Positions 10,433 to 20,639 of a DNA stretch of 64,000 nt are shown here, in pieces. The stretch is from positions 9,550,308 through 9,614,307 of the forward strand of contig BSYO01000020.1 of NCBI GenBank assembly GCA_033239525.1. Direction: 5' to 3'. The notes beneath the pieces are model-generated. The model did no database searches, was not told where the DNA came from, and was given only the letters and a program-made list of their open reading frames with translations. This DNA comes from Nepenthes gracilis. Taxonomy: Eukaryota > Streptophyta > Magnoliopsida > Caryophyllales > Nepenthaceae. A program made the position numbers and the translations under genes. Every line of letters begins with the position of its first letter. Positions within the stretch are counted from its first letter, which is position 1.

Positions 10433-13080
10433 ATTCTTCCTCACTTATAAAAGTTTCACCCTCAAAATTTAACGAATCTCAAAACTCAACAATCAGGAAA
10501 AATCCTTTCAGATTCCTTTTTTACGTTCTTAAGTCACATCATTAAGTAAATGATCTTTCTTAGAGAACCTTAACCAATTGAATTATCTTGATTCCCAATA
10601 CTTGACGCTTTCTATCAGAAAATCTAGATTGATACGTTATCATAAGATAAATTCTCAATCTCCTGCAACGGCTTAACTCGATCACATAGTTTTTCAATTA
10701 TCGATATATAGAAGACATCATGATAATCCTCCAAATTTGAAGGTAATCCAACTTATTGACCATCTTTCCGACTTAATACAAAATCTCAAATGGACGAATA
10801 AACTCTTACTTTAATTCCTCCTAAACTTTGAAAATAATCATTCACTTTGAACATCAAACTGAACCTTAAAATATATATAGGCCCACACGCTTCCGTTGTG
10901 CTACTCTGATTAACTATTTATTTGCGCACTAAAAATCCTCTTGCAACTCATATCCATTAATTCATATTGAAGACCTAGGTTACATAGTAGTTGTAACCCT
11001 AAGAAAAATCCAAAAGATACCAATACAACTAAGGCAAAGCCCTTAATTTTCATATTACAATTACTTAGGAAACACAACTGAAGCAATTACGCAAAAAATA
11101 TTTTCGGATAGCCTCAGATCATCACCAAAGCCTTAAAACTCAAATACTCAATAAACTTACTATCTCATTGGCATACTGATGAGCCAACTAATTCAATCCG
11201 AATATACCATCCAAATTATCGATGAATGGGACATCCTCGTCAGCCAAATCCACAATTGTCCATATAGCATCCATAAACATCGGTGTCCTAATAACCTAGA
11301 AATAGAACCACAAGGGCTTCTCATCTCATAATTTCAAAATCTAAAAACTTTAGATTTAACTCTTCTACCCAAAAATTAAAAGCAAAGAACCCCATTTATT
11401 TAGATATTAGGATCTGGTCACGGCTCACCCTTCAACATCTCCTATGAAACATCAAAGATATGTCCAATTCGAAGATTCCTGACATCAAATTATCGACAAT
11501 AATATTTGCTTCCTTAAAAGACACTGAGATTCACCTTCATAGTCTTTAAGTAGATTTACTTACTTGCACTATCGTATGATCATCTCCTCTTCATGAAACA
11601 ACTTCTCAGATCTTTAGAATTATTAGATAATAACTATTTCTATAAGCAATACCTATAAATCTTCAAAGCAAAGATTTTGACCGTTGACTCATGATTTGGA
11701 GATATTCTAGTCATAGACTTCCCACCAACTTAACCCAAGGGCGACCACTTATACACACTATAGGAAATCACATTCTTAAATTTTTTCAAAAGTATCACAT
11801 TTTATTACAATTTACTTAATCCATCAAGATCAACCCAAACAACATGGTCGACAATTTACCCTTCATTCCTTGAAAGTTATCCTCACATATCTCATTCCGA
11901 TCATTCTGATGAATACCGATCATCTTTAAACCAAACGCCTCATGGACGTTGCAATCCTCGAGGAATAATTAACGGATAACTTATCGAATTCGGCTAAACC
12001 CAAGAAAATTATACACCTTCACCATTTTAATTAGTCTTTCCCAATAAGACAACACTTTAATAGTCTACAGACCCACGATCATGCTATCAAATAAGCCACA
12101 TACCTAACATAACACATCCTCCAACTAAATTCATATTCTTTTTTCAATTGAGCACACAGCTAACGGCCTTTTATAAAAATTTCACCAAATATGGTTGGAA
12201 GATCTAATCCATAAAATCTACAAAAATATCAAGGAAACCACAAACTAAAAAGGCATTATCAAAACTTGTAACGGTCGTATCTTAATTCTAAAAGCTATCT
12301 CCAGCACAATCTCCTAATCAACCTTAATTGGCAATACTCCGAATACATATTGGTTTCCGAAAACAATGAACCTTTGTAATGGATCAAACGAATCGCCTAT
12401 CAACTCTCATTCTTTGCTTATCAAATAAGACATCTCCTAAACAAATTAAAATTTTCAATAGTCCGTACATAACCTCATTCATTCATTATGCTCACCCCAA
12501 ATACACTAAAGCACCCCAAGGCCAAATACTCAACCGATGTCTCATCTTCAAAATCGGTGCCGATTTCGGCACATCCTCAACATCAACCTTAATTTAACGA
12601 TCAGAAGATAATCTGGATTAATCCTTTCCTCTAAGAAATATCCTCAAATTATTGTACGATTAGAAAATCCTTAATCACCACAGTATAACTCCTAAATGTG
12701 ATCACATATGCCAAATAAAATTGACACACATCCTCATTAAAAAACCTGCAGGCAAAATAATTCTGATTTTGTTGCCACTCGATCAACTCTGTCTCATACT
12801 AAAAATTTCACAACCCAATTGAAAAATATAATATCCTTACCGACACAATTTATATCAATATGGTGACTCACCAACCAAATTACTACCAATATTATATTAA
12901 AGCTTGGTACCACGAAACAAATCAAATCAGTCCAACCAATCATATCTATGGATCTAAAATAATATCATAGATATTGATACAATTAGAACAAAGTCTATGA
13001 TCCTCAATAAATGAATAAACATAGAAAATATAAATAAAAATACAGATTTTGAATCCAAAATAATACATATGCTAAAATGT
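10433..13080 (-). other. O1 non-coding spacer with chromodomain relic
   Basis: Where pol should be there is no RT, RNase H or integrase. On the minus strand near 10500-10650 a broken chromodomain tail can be read (QLVKVL, then stops, then ERKKGI and KDFS), followed by the gene-end and polypurine tract. The remaining 2.4 kb has no frame above about 70 codons. Blocks of it align by eye with R (38054-38940) and with Q (51900-52420), for example the segment around 10880-11240 with 38270-38640. Shared non-coding sequence in three elements is the point of interest. Confidence 0.65.
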
Positions 13081-13388
13081 CAAAAATTAGAAATCTCACA
13101 TTCCACTATGCTGTCTGATACCTTAGCTTCCTCAGTAGTCACCGCGCATGACTTTCCAGGGACAGTGAGCTTGGACACTAGTGCCCTCTTCGGATAGGGA
13201 CAATCTTTAATAAGATGTCCCACTTTTTCATAATTCAAGCACACGCTCAAAAACTTATAACAGGACTTATCTCCATGCTATTTTCCGTAATGTTGACCGG
13301 GATTTGCTAAAATCTACAAGGTCAGTACGGGCTAACTAGCCTCTTTTCCTAATTTGACTACTTGGCCTTCTTTAGTGGTCTCCTTGAG
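13081..13388 (-). pseudogene. O1 gag, C-terminal part
   Basis: Minus-strand end of gag. The nucleocapsid zinc knuckle is recognisable (CLNYEKVGHLIKDCP near 13195-13235), with the second Cys replaced by Tyr. The frame then runs through TEEAKVSDSIVEC to a TGA after EISNF near 13085. That VVEG-like stretch is where protease normally begins, and the sequence then passes into the spacer. The N-terminal part continues at 22636, beyond the inserted P element: GSRRPLKKA reads across the junction. Confidence 0.75.
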
Positions 13389-13627
13389 TGTAATATCCAG
13401 AACATTCTTATCTAATTTAATTGGATTTATTTAGTTTGGGGATAATTTGGGTGTAATAAAAATTAATGCAAATATTATAAAAATTTTGGGTAATATTTAA
13501 AATTGTTGGGGCAACGCTCGGGGTGGGCTCGTTCGATTGCTCGAGTACCGATTTGAGTTTTGGGAAAACGAAACGTATATATATATATATATATTATGTA
13601 AATATTATTATATATATATGAAATGTA

Positions 13628-13673
<46 letters not shown>

Positions 13674-15674
13674 GCAGGAGGAAGGGAAAATTAAAAGAGG
13701 GATTCAGGAGGACGGGAAGTAGGAAGAAGAAAACAGAAACGCAAAGGCAGCTTCGGGTAGAGAGAGAGAGGGAGGGAGAAGAGAAAGAAACGGCCAAACA
13801 AAACTCTTCGGATCCTATTCCGAGCTCTAACTAGTTGGAGGAGTTGTAAATCGGGTCGAGGCAAGTGCTCCCATACCCTTTTCATCCTCTCTTTCGACTT
13901 TTATACGTTCTCCATCGGGTATTATTATACCGATACCCACCCAAATTATAAAAAATATGTAACCTGTGATTCTTACTCAAAGTATTTATGTTTCATTATC
14001 CGTTTTTACCCTCCATTTGACCCGGTTTGGCTTCGCCAAACCCTAACCCGTCATTGCATGGGATACCCCCATTTTTCCTTCAATTAAATGTCAAAATTAC
14101 CCCAAAATATGAATTATCATGTCCTAATTATACGTATACTTTGGCCGGGCGTCCAATTACACAACTATCGACCCGTTCGTGATATCCGAACACTCTAAAA
14201 CGATCTTGACACTGTTCACCTGAGAATAAATATAATTTTTACATGCTTCCATCAAAATAAATTGTTATGCGAATTATGACTAATTGTTTATGTGTAATTG
14301 TAAGCCCTGAAAATATATAGTTGTGCTCCGTTTGTAAAGAAATGCATTCCGGAGGACCCTAAAGTGAAAATTTGCATGATGTGGTAAGAAATTCTAATCC
14401 TTCCAACGTATTATGATATCCGTACATTCAAATTGACTTAAGAAAAGACTGAAGTCCAAAGAATGCAATCGAATATGTGATCATATGTATGATTTGAGGA
14501 AAGTCCACAATGTAATATGTAATATGTGAACGATTAATATGGAAACGTTTGATTCTCCCTGATGGAGATAATGTGAATTGAATTGGATGTGGTGGGCTTT
14601 CTCTCAAATGAATATAGAATAATGAAACTAGGACCAAGGACTATGTTACGATGGGTGATATTCTTATGCATGACATGAGTATCATAGTGAAAACTCAAGG
14701 ATTACTCTTGTCACGTATCCAAACCGCTTGCTGAAGTGGGTGATACTCTTGTCAAGCTTTAGGATATTACTGTGGAAGGACGAGAACTACTTCTAGATCG
14801 CGGGAGGTAATGGTAGTGTTGATTACACTATGCCACGTGATGTTCAGCATATGTTAGCCAATCGATTCCTATGCTGGCAGATCGATATTAGACGTTTATT
14901 ATGTCATGTGAGCCTTAGATCATGTGGACTATCATGATTCTTTTATTATCCTCCCGCATCTTTTGTTAGTAAGGTCTACTGACCCTGATCCGCAAAGACG
15001 AATAACTATGTGTAAGTTATAATCCAAAAAAGAGAAGTGAACTGTGTACCAAATCATACTTGATCATATTTCTGTTTAATACATCTCTTTCATGCTTACG
15101 CCTTTTCTTGCTTACCTTTATCTATATTTATTATCGTTTTATTATGATGCACTTGTTGGGCTTTTGAGTTTACCCTTACTTCTCCTTACCTCCAATTTAG
15201 CACAGGTCCATTAAACCAGATGGGATAGTATAGAGATTGGAAGTGGGCTAAGCCCGGGATTTGGAAGACCAAATCAAAAGACTTATACCTTATAGATTAT
15301 AGTTAAATGTATACTTTCATATTTGTTTTGGGTTTATTAATATATATTGTACAAATGACTAATGATTAGGTAGTTTCATTTCTACTATCATTGGATTATT
15401 TATACTTCTACAAGATATTATAGTTTGTTACAGGTACCTAGTGGCATCTCTCTTTGGTCGACAATGGGTATAGATACATAATATTGGAGCCACATATAGT
15501 AGTGGTCATTTGGATCCTGTGTAGTTTTGTGTTGATGTTTTATGTTGTTGGTTGTTGGGATTTTTGGATGTATTGTGTGTTGTACAGCTGATTGTACAAG
15601 TTTTGCATCAGCTTGACGGTCATATTACAAAGGAAACTCTACCGAATTTTTGACAAAAAATACGGTGTGTCACA
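13389..15674 (+). repeat. Element P 5' LTR
   Basis: Runs from TGTAATATCC to GTGTGTCACA. It contains an (AT)n and a longer (AAT)n microsatellite (13576-13670), a GC-rich stretch with GCTCGAG near 13515-13545, a GA-rich tract at 13757-13790 (gagagagagagggaggg) and the conserved block at 15430-15450. About eleven of the first 120 aligned bases differ from the 3' LTR by my count, so insertion is old. Confidence 0.9.
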
Positions 15675-15676
15675 AT

Positions 15677-15687
15677 TGGTATTAGAG
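15677..15687 (+). promoter_or_regulatory. Element P primer-binding site (tRNA-iMet)
   Basis: TGGTATTAGAG, two bases after the LTR. It differs by one C-to-T change from the initiator tRNA-Met complement. Confidence 0.85.
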
Positions 15688-15931
15688 AAAGGATGCCATA
15701 GGATTGATCTAAATATATGCGGAAGCTTAAGATAGTACAGGCTACGGCCGAACGAGTGAATGTATAAATAAAAGGACCAAATTAGGATAGCTAACTTAAG
15801 TACTCTCATTAGGACGGTAGTTTTCCTTAATTGTGTATTTACTTGCGTATCTAGTACGGTCGTAGTAAGGGTTTAATCTTTTGCCTAACCCGTAATTGTT
15901 CTTCTTTCAGTGGTGTTTCCTAAAGTCAAGT

Positions 15932-16882
15932 ATGCTACCTAAATGTCAAAGTTCGCAAGGGGATGTTCCGTCCCAAGATCGGGAGGCCGAGTATTTAAAT
16001 TTGTTGGAGTGTCTTACAAACATCATTGAGAATAAGCAGTAGAGACATCTTGCCCCTGTTCCTGTTCTGGCACCCATCCAGGCTCCTGTCAATCCGGGGT
16101 CATCCGCCTATGATCGCTTCATTCAGGAGCAAGTGCCAACATTTCTAAGGGAGCTTGACCCGATAAAGGTGGACACATGGTTAGAGAGTTTGAAGAAGGT
16201 GTTCGTAGTTATCAGATGCCTCAAGGGGGATCAGGTGTTGTTTGTGTCTTACCGGCTTGAGGGTGAGGCACATCATTGGTGGCAAATGAAGAAAAGGGCG
16301 CTGGGTGTACCTAAGGCCAAGATCACCTGGAAAATATTTGAGGATGCATTCTTAGAGAAGTACTTTCCTTCTTGCCTCTGTGTTTAGAAATAAGAGGAAT
16401 TTCTCAAATTGAGATAGGGCAACTGGATCGTGTCGGAAAATGATGCCAAGTTTTCTGCGTTGTCACAGTTTACTCCTTATATGGTTGAGGATGAGGAGAG
16501 GAAGACTAGAAAGTTCCTACTGGGCTTTCGAGATGATATCTGCAAGCAGCTGGTGACCCTTAAGCTGACCACTTATGCTGATGTATTGGATCGTACTCTA
16601 ATTCATGAACAAGAACTTGCAAAGGAGGAGTTTCATAAGAAGCAGTTTCCGAATAAGAGTGGGGCTAGTGCTAGCTCTTGGGCGAGTTCGGGGAGGCCAT
16701 TCAAGAAGTCCAAGCAGGCAGATTCTAGCAAGAAGAGTGGCCCGACCTCGACATCGTCCCAAGCTTCAGTGGGGTCATGTCAGAAGTACAGAAGGATGCA
16801 TGGAGGTAAATCTTACTTTTGGACGTCGGGTGCTTGCTTCAATTGTGGCCAATTGGAGCATAAAGTCAAAGAATGCCCTTAG
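15932..16882 (+). pseudogene. Element P gag
   Basis: Structural capsid and nucleocapsid protein. ATG at 15932 (MLPKCQ...) is chosen because DREAEYLNLL, the usual Gag start context, follows in frame. The retrotransposon Gag domain runs from VPTFLRELDPIKVDTWL near 16133 through HHWWQMKKRALG to YFPS, then SENDAKFSALSQFTPYMV. A zinc knuckle CFNCGQLEHKVKEC ends it near 16880 with all four ligands present. Four in-frame stops lie near 16041, 16387, 16393 and 16415, but I see no frameshift across the whole gene. Protease follows in the same frame. Confidence 0.85.
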
Positions 16883-17590
16883 CCACCGAGGGTCCGTGCT
16901 TCGAAGCTAGTGGTGTAGGGTAAAGCTTTTGCAATGTCTACTAGTGAGGCCAAAGTATTAGAAGATGTGGTGGAAGGTATACTCCCTATTTGTGATATTT
17001 CTTGCTCAATACTTTTTGATTTTGAGTCCACACACTCATTTATTTCTCCTCGACTAGCTTGTTGTATTGCATCTCCTCCTATGACTCTTGATTTTTCTTT
17101 GGTCGTATCCACGCCCATGGGGTCTTCTATTATGACCGACGTCTCCTACTCGGGGTGTATTGTAGAGGTAAAGAGGCTGCCTCTAGTTGTTGATTTGATT
17201 TTACTAGATATACATGATTTTGATGTTATTTTGGGTATGAATTGATTATCTAAATATCACGCTACTATTGATTTCTTCCACAAAAGGGTGAATTTTGCTA
17301 TTCCAGAATGTGAACCTTTTCATGTTCAGGGAGTTCGGAGAGTGGAGATGTCTAGTTTTATTTTTGCTCTCCAGGTTCGTCATTTGTTGAAAAGCGGATG
17401 TGAAGCCTTTCTGGCTTACACCAGTGCGGTGGAGAGTCAGGAGTTGTCCGTGAAGGATATTCCGGTGGTGTGTGAATTTGAAGATGTGTTCCCTGACAAG
17501 TTGTCTACTCAGCCACCACACCATGAGGTTGAGTTTGGGATTCATCTTGTGCCGAGATCAGTACCCATATCGAAAGCCCATGCTGTATAG
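16883..17590 (+). pseudogene. Element P aspartic protease
   Basis: Same frame as gag, as in chromoviruses with a single gag-pol polyprotein. VVEGILPI begins the fold. The active site, normally DSG, reads DFEST (17017-17031), so the Gly needed for the fireman's-grip turn is Glu. DVILGMN then meets a TGA where Trp is expected (17246). The linker VCEFEDVFPDKL leads to the RT start. It would cleave the Gag-Pol precursor. With the active-site change and stops it cannot work. Confidence 0.8.
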
Positions 17591-18395
17591 CCCTTGCTGA
17601 ACTAAAGGAGTTAAAATAACAGTTGCAGGACCTACTCGACACGGCATTTATTAGACCCAGTGTTTCGCCGTGAGGTGTTACGATCCTATTTGTCAAGAAG
17701 AAGGATGGGACCCTAAGGTTGTGCATAGATTATCGTGAGTTGAATAAGATCATGGTTAAGAACAAGTATCCGTTGCCACGGATCGATGATCTCTTTGATC
17801 AGTTACAGGGTCCCGAGTGTATTCTAAGATTGATCTTGAGTCGGGATACTATCAACTTTGCATTAAGCAAGAAGATATAACAAAGACGACTTATTGGATG
17901 AGATATGGTCATTATGAGTTCCTTGTAATGCCATTCGGACTGACTAATACTCCAGCTATGTTTATGGACTTGATGAATCGGTTCTTCCAACCATACTTGG
18001 ACAAGTTTGTCATGGTTTTTATCGATGACATTTTGATTTATTCCAAGGATCATATCAAGCATGAGGGGCACTTGAGAATTGTATTTCAGACTCTTCAGAG
18101 CAATCAGTTGTTCGCGAAGTTGAAGAAATGTGAGTTTTGGCTCGATAAGGTAGTATTCTTGGGCCATGTAATTTTCGATGGAGGGATCTCAGTGGACCCA
18201 AAGAAAATCGAAGTGGTGATTAATTGCAGTCAACCTACGACAGTGTCGGAGGTCCAAAGCTTTTTTGGAATGGCCGGCTATTACTATCGTTTTGTGGAGA
18301 ATTTCTCTCGGATCGCTCTACATCTTACCCGATTGACAAAGAAGGAAGCGACCTTTGATTTGACTGAGGAGTGTGGTGAAGCTTCTAAGAGTTGA
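17591..18395 (+). pseudogene. Element P reverse transcriptase
   Basis: The N-terminal part reads in frame 1 ([21 protein letters not shown] near 17690-17750). A 1-base loss near 17815 moves the rest to frame 3, which is open from [12 protein letters not shown] through [16 protein letters not shown] to the catalytic [10 protein letters not shown] (18018-18047) and [20 protein letters not shown]. The FIDD catalytic pair is intact. Two stops and at least two frameshifts are outside the core motifs. It would copy element RNA to cDNA. Another shift near 18390 separates it from RNase H. Confidence 0.85.
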
Positions 18396-18786
18396 AGGAT
18401 CAGTTGACGTCTGCCCTAATTCTGACTCTTCCTGATAATTCCGGTGGGTTCAAAGTATATTGTGATACTTCTAAGGTGGGACTCGGTTGTGTTCTTATGC
18501 AGAGGGGAAAGGTGGTTGCTTATGGGTCTTAGCAGTTAAAGACTCACGAGAAAAACTACCCGATCCATGATTTTGAGTTAGCTACTGTGGTCTTTGCGTT
18601 GAAAATCTGAATGCACTATTTGTATGGCGAGAAATTCTTAGTGTACTCCAACCATAAAAGCCTCAAGTATTTGTTTTCGTAGGAGTTGAATATGAGGCAG
18701 CGGAGATGGATCAAGTTCCTCAAAGATTATGATTGTGAGATCCAACACCGTCCAGGGAAAGCAAATGTGATTGCGATGCCCTGAGT
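18396..18786 (+). pseudogene. Element P RNase H
   Basis: Reads after a 1-base shift: [18 protein letters not shown], then [37 protein letters not shown] and HRPGKANV. The third acidic position (YSDH or YTDH in relatives) is Asn (AAC) near 18648, a probable G-to-A change after a C. Stops are at 18528-18530, 18608-18610 and 18680-18682 (one where Trp is expected). Inactive by both criteria. Confidence 0.8.
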
Positions 18787-20082
18787 CACCGAACTTGTTG
18801 GGTGGCGACAATGTAGATTAAGCAGATGGAGTTGCTGGATTGTGTAAAATCTTATCATATCCAACATTACGTCAAGGGCAATAGAATGATGTTATCCTTT
18901 TTGCAGGTACAGCCCGAGATTTCCTAATGGATCAAGGAATGGCAAGTGAATGACTCGTTTCTAATGGATTTTGCATGCGACCTTGGTAGAGATTCCTGAG
19001 TTGATTTTAATGTACATGCAAGATAGAATTCGAGATTCTGGGAGCAGCTATGTATGCTAGATGACAAAGAGCCGAAGGAAGAAATAATAAAGGTGGTACA
19101 CAGAACTCGGTACACAATTCACCCCGGTATAAACAAGATGTACTAGGACTAGAGGAAAATATTTTGGTGGAGGAACATGCGAAGGGAGATCGTGGCTTTT
19201 GTTAACCGATGTCTTATTTGTCAGAAGCTGAAAGCCGAGAGGAGGAAGCTTTCTGGATTATTACAGCCCTTGCCCATTCCCAGTTGGAAGTGGGAGGACA
19301 TCTTGATGGATTTTGTGTCAAGATTGTCCAGGACTCCGAAGAATCATGATCCAATCTGGGCCATTGTGGATCAGTTGATGAAGTCAGCCCATTTTATAGC
19401 CATTCAAACTATGTATTCTAATGATCATCTGGCACAGCTGTACATCAGCGAGATCGTGAGGTTGTATGGTGTGCTAGCATCTATTGTGTCTGATCATGAT
19501 CCACGGTTCGTCTCTTAATTTTGGGAGAGCTTGCATCGAGAATTAGGGACAAATCTAAAGGATATGCTTAGAGCCTCGGTGTTAGAGATAAGAGGAAATT
19601 GGGATAATCACCTAGCGTTAGTCGAGTTCGCTTACAACAATAGTTTCCTGGCGAGTATCGACATGGCTCCTTTTGAGGCACTTTACGGTAGGAAGTGCTA
19701 ATCTCCCATCCATTGGAAGGAGACTGGGGATAGGCAGTTGCTGAGTCCTGATGTAATTCAAGAAATATTGGAGAAGATCACAATGGTTTTTGAGAACCTA
19801 AAAATTGCCCAGAGTCGACAAAAGAGTTATGCCGATCAGAGGGGGTCTAAACTTAGATTTGAGGTCGGTGATTTTGTTTTCTTCAAGGTATCGCTGTTTA
19901 AAGGCGTTTCCAGATTTGGTGTGAAAGCAAAGCTAAAGTCGCAGTTTATTAGACCCTTTGAGATCCTTGAGAAAGTCAGTGAAGTGGCGTACCATCTAGC
20001 TTTGCCGCCGAGTTTGGCCGAGATACACAATGTCTTCCATGTTTCAATATTGAGGAAGCATATCACGATCCGGTGCATGTGA
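18787..20082 (+). pseudogene. Element P integrase
   Basis: The zinc-binding N-domain is degraded until MRREIVAFVNRCLICQ at 19177. The core keeps IWAIVDQLMKS and SDHDPRF. HRELGTNLK then runs directly into DMLRASVLEIRGNW at 19546-19575. About 21 codons present in relatives (compare 45760-45942 on the minus strand), including DGQSE with the catalytic Glu, are missing in frame. FAYNNSF, MAPFEALYGRKC, KSYADQR and the GPY/F-like region follow. Stops at 19516 and 19699. It could not have inserted DNA. Confidence 0.85.
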
Positions 20083-20279
20083 TTGATTATGGTCCTTTGC
20101 CTATTAACGAAGATTTATCATATGTGGAGGAGCCAGTGGAGATCTTGGATCACAAGGATTAAATTTTACACTCGAAGACAATCCCTCTCGTGAAGGTCTT
20201 ATGGAAAAATCATTCCCGCAAGGAGGCAACGTGGAAAAGAGAGGATGAAATCCTGGAAAGATATCCCCACTTATTATGA
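20067..20279 (+). pseudogene. Element P chromodomain tail
   Basis: Frame 3: DPVHVIDYGPLPINEDLSYVEEPV, ILDHKD, TAA, then IPLVKVLWKNHSRKEATWKRE and ERYPHLL before the natural TGA. This is the C-terminal chromodomain typical of Tekay/Del chromoviruses and is the main basis for the clade call. One in-frame stop near 20159. Confidence 0.85.
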
Positions 20280-20337
20280 GGTACGTAAGTATAATTAAAT
20301 CTTAAAATTCGTTAAATTTCGAGGACAAAATTTTTAT

Positions 20338-20350
20338 AATTGGGGGAGAA
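20338..20350 (+). promoter_or_regulatory. Element P polypurine tract
   Basis: aattgggggagaa directly before the 3' LTR. Confidence 0.85.
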
Positions 20351-20580
20351 TATAATATCCCGAATATTCTTATCTGATTTAATTGGATTTATTTAGTTTG
20401 AGGGTAATTTGGGTGTAATAAAAATTAGTGTAAATATTATAAAAATTTGGGGTAATATTTAAAATTATTGGGCCGGCACCCAGGTTGCCCTCGTTCAGTC
20501 GCCCAAGTACCAATTTAAATTGTAGGATCGAAAGAAAATGAAATGTGTATATATATATATACATATACATATATATATAC

Positions 20581-20639
<59 letters not shown>

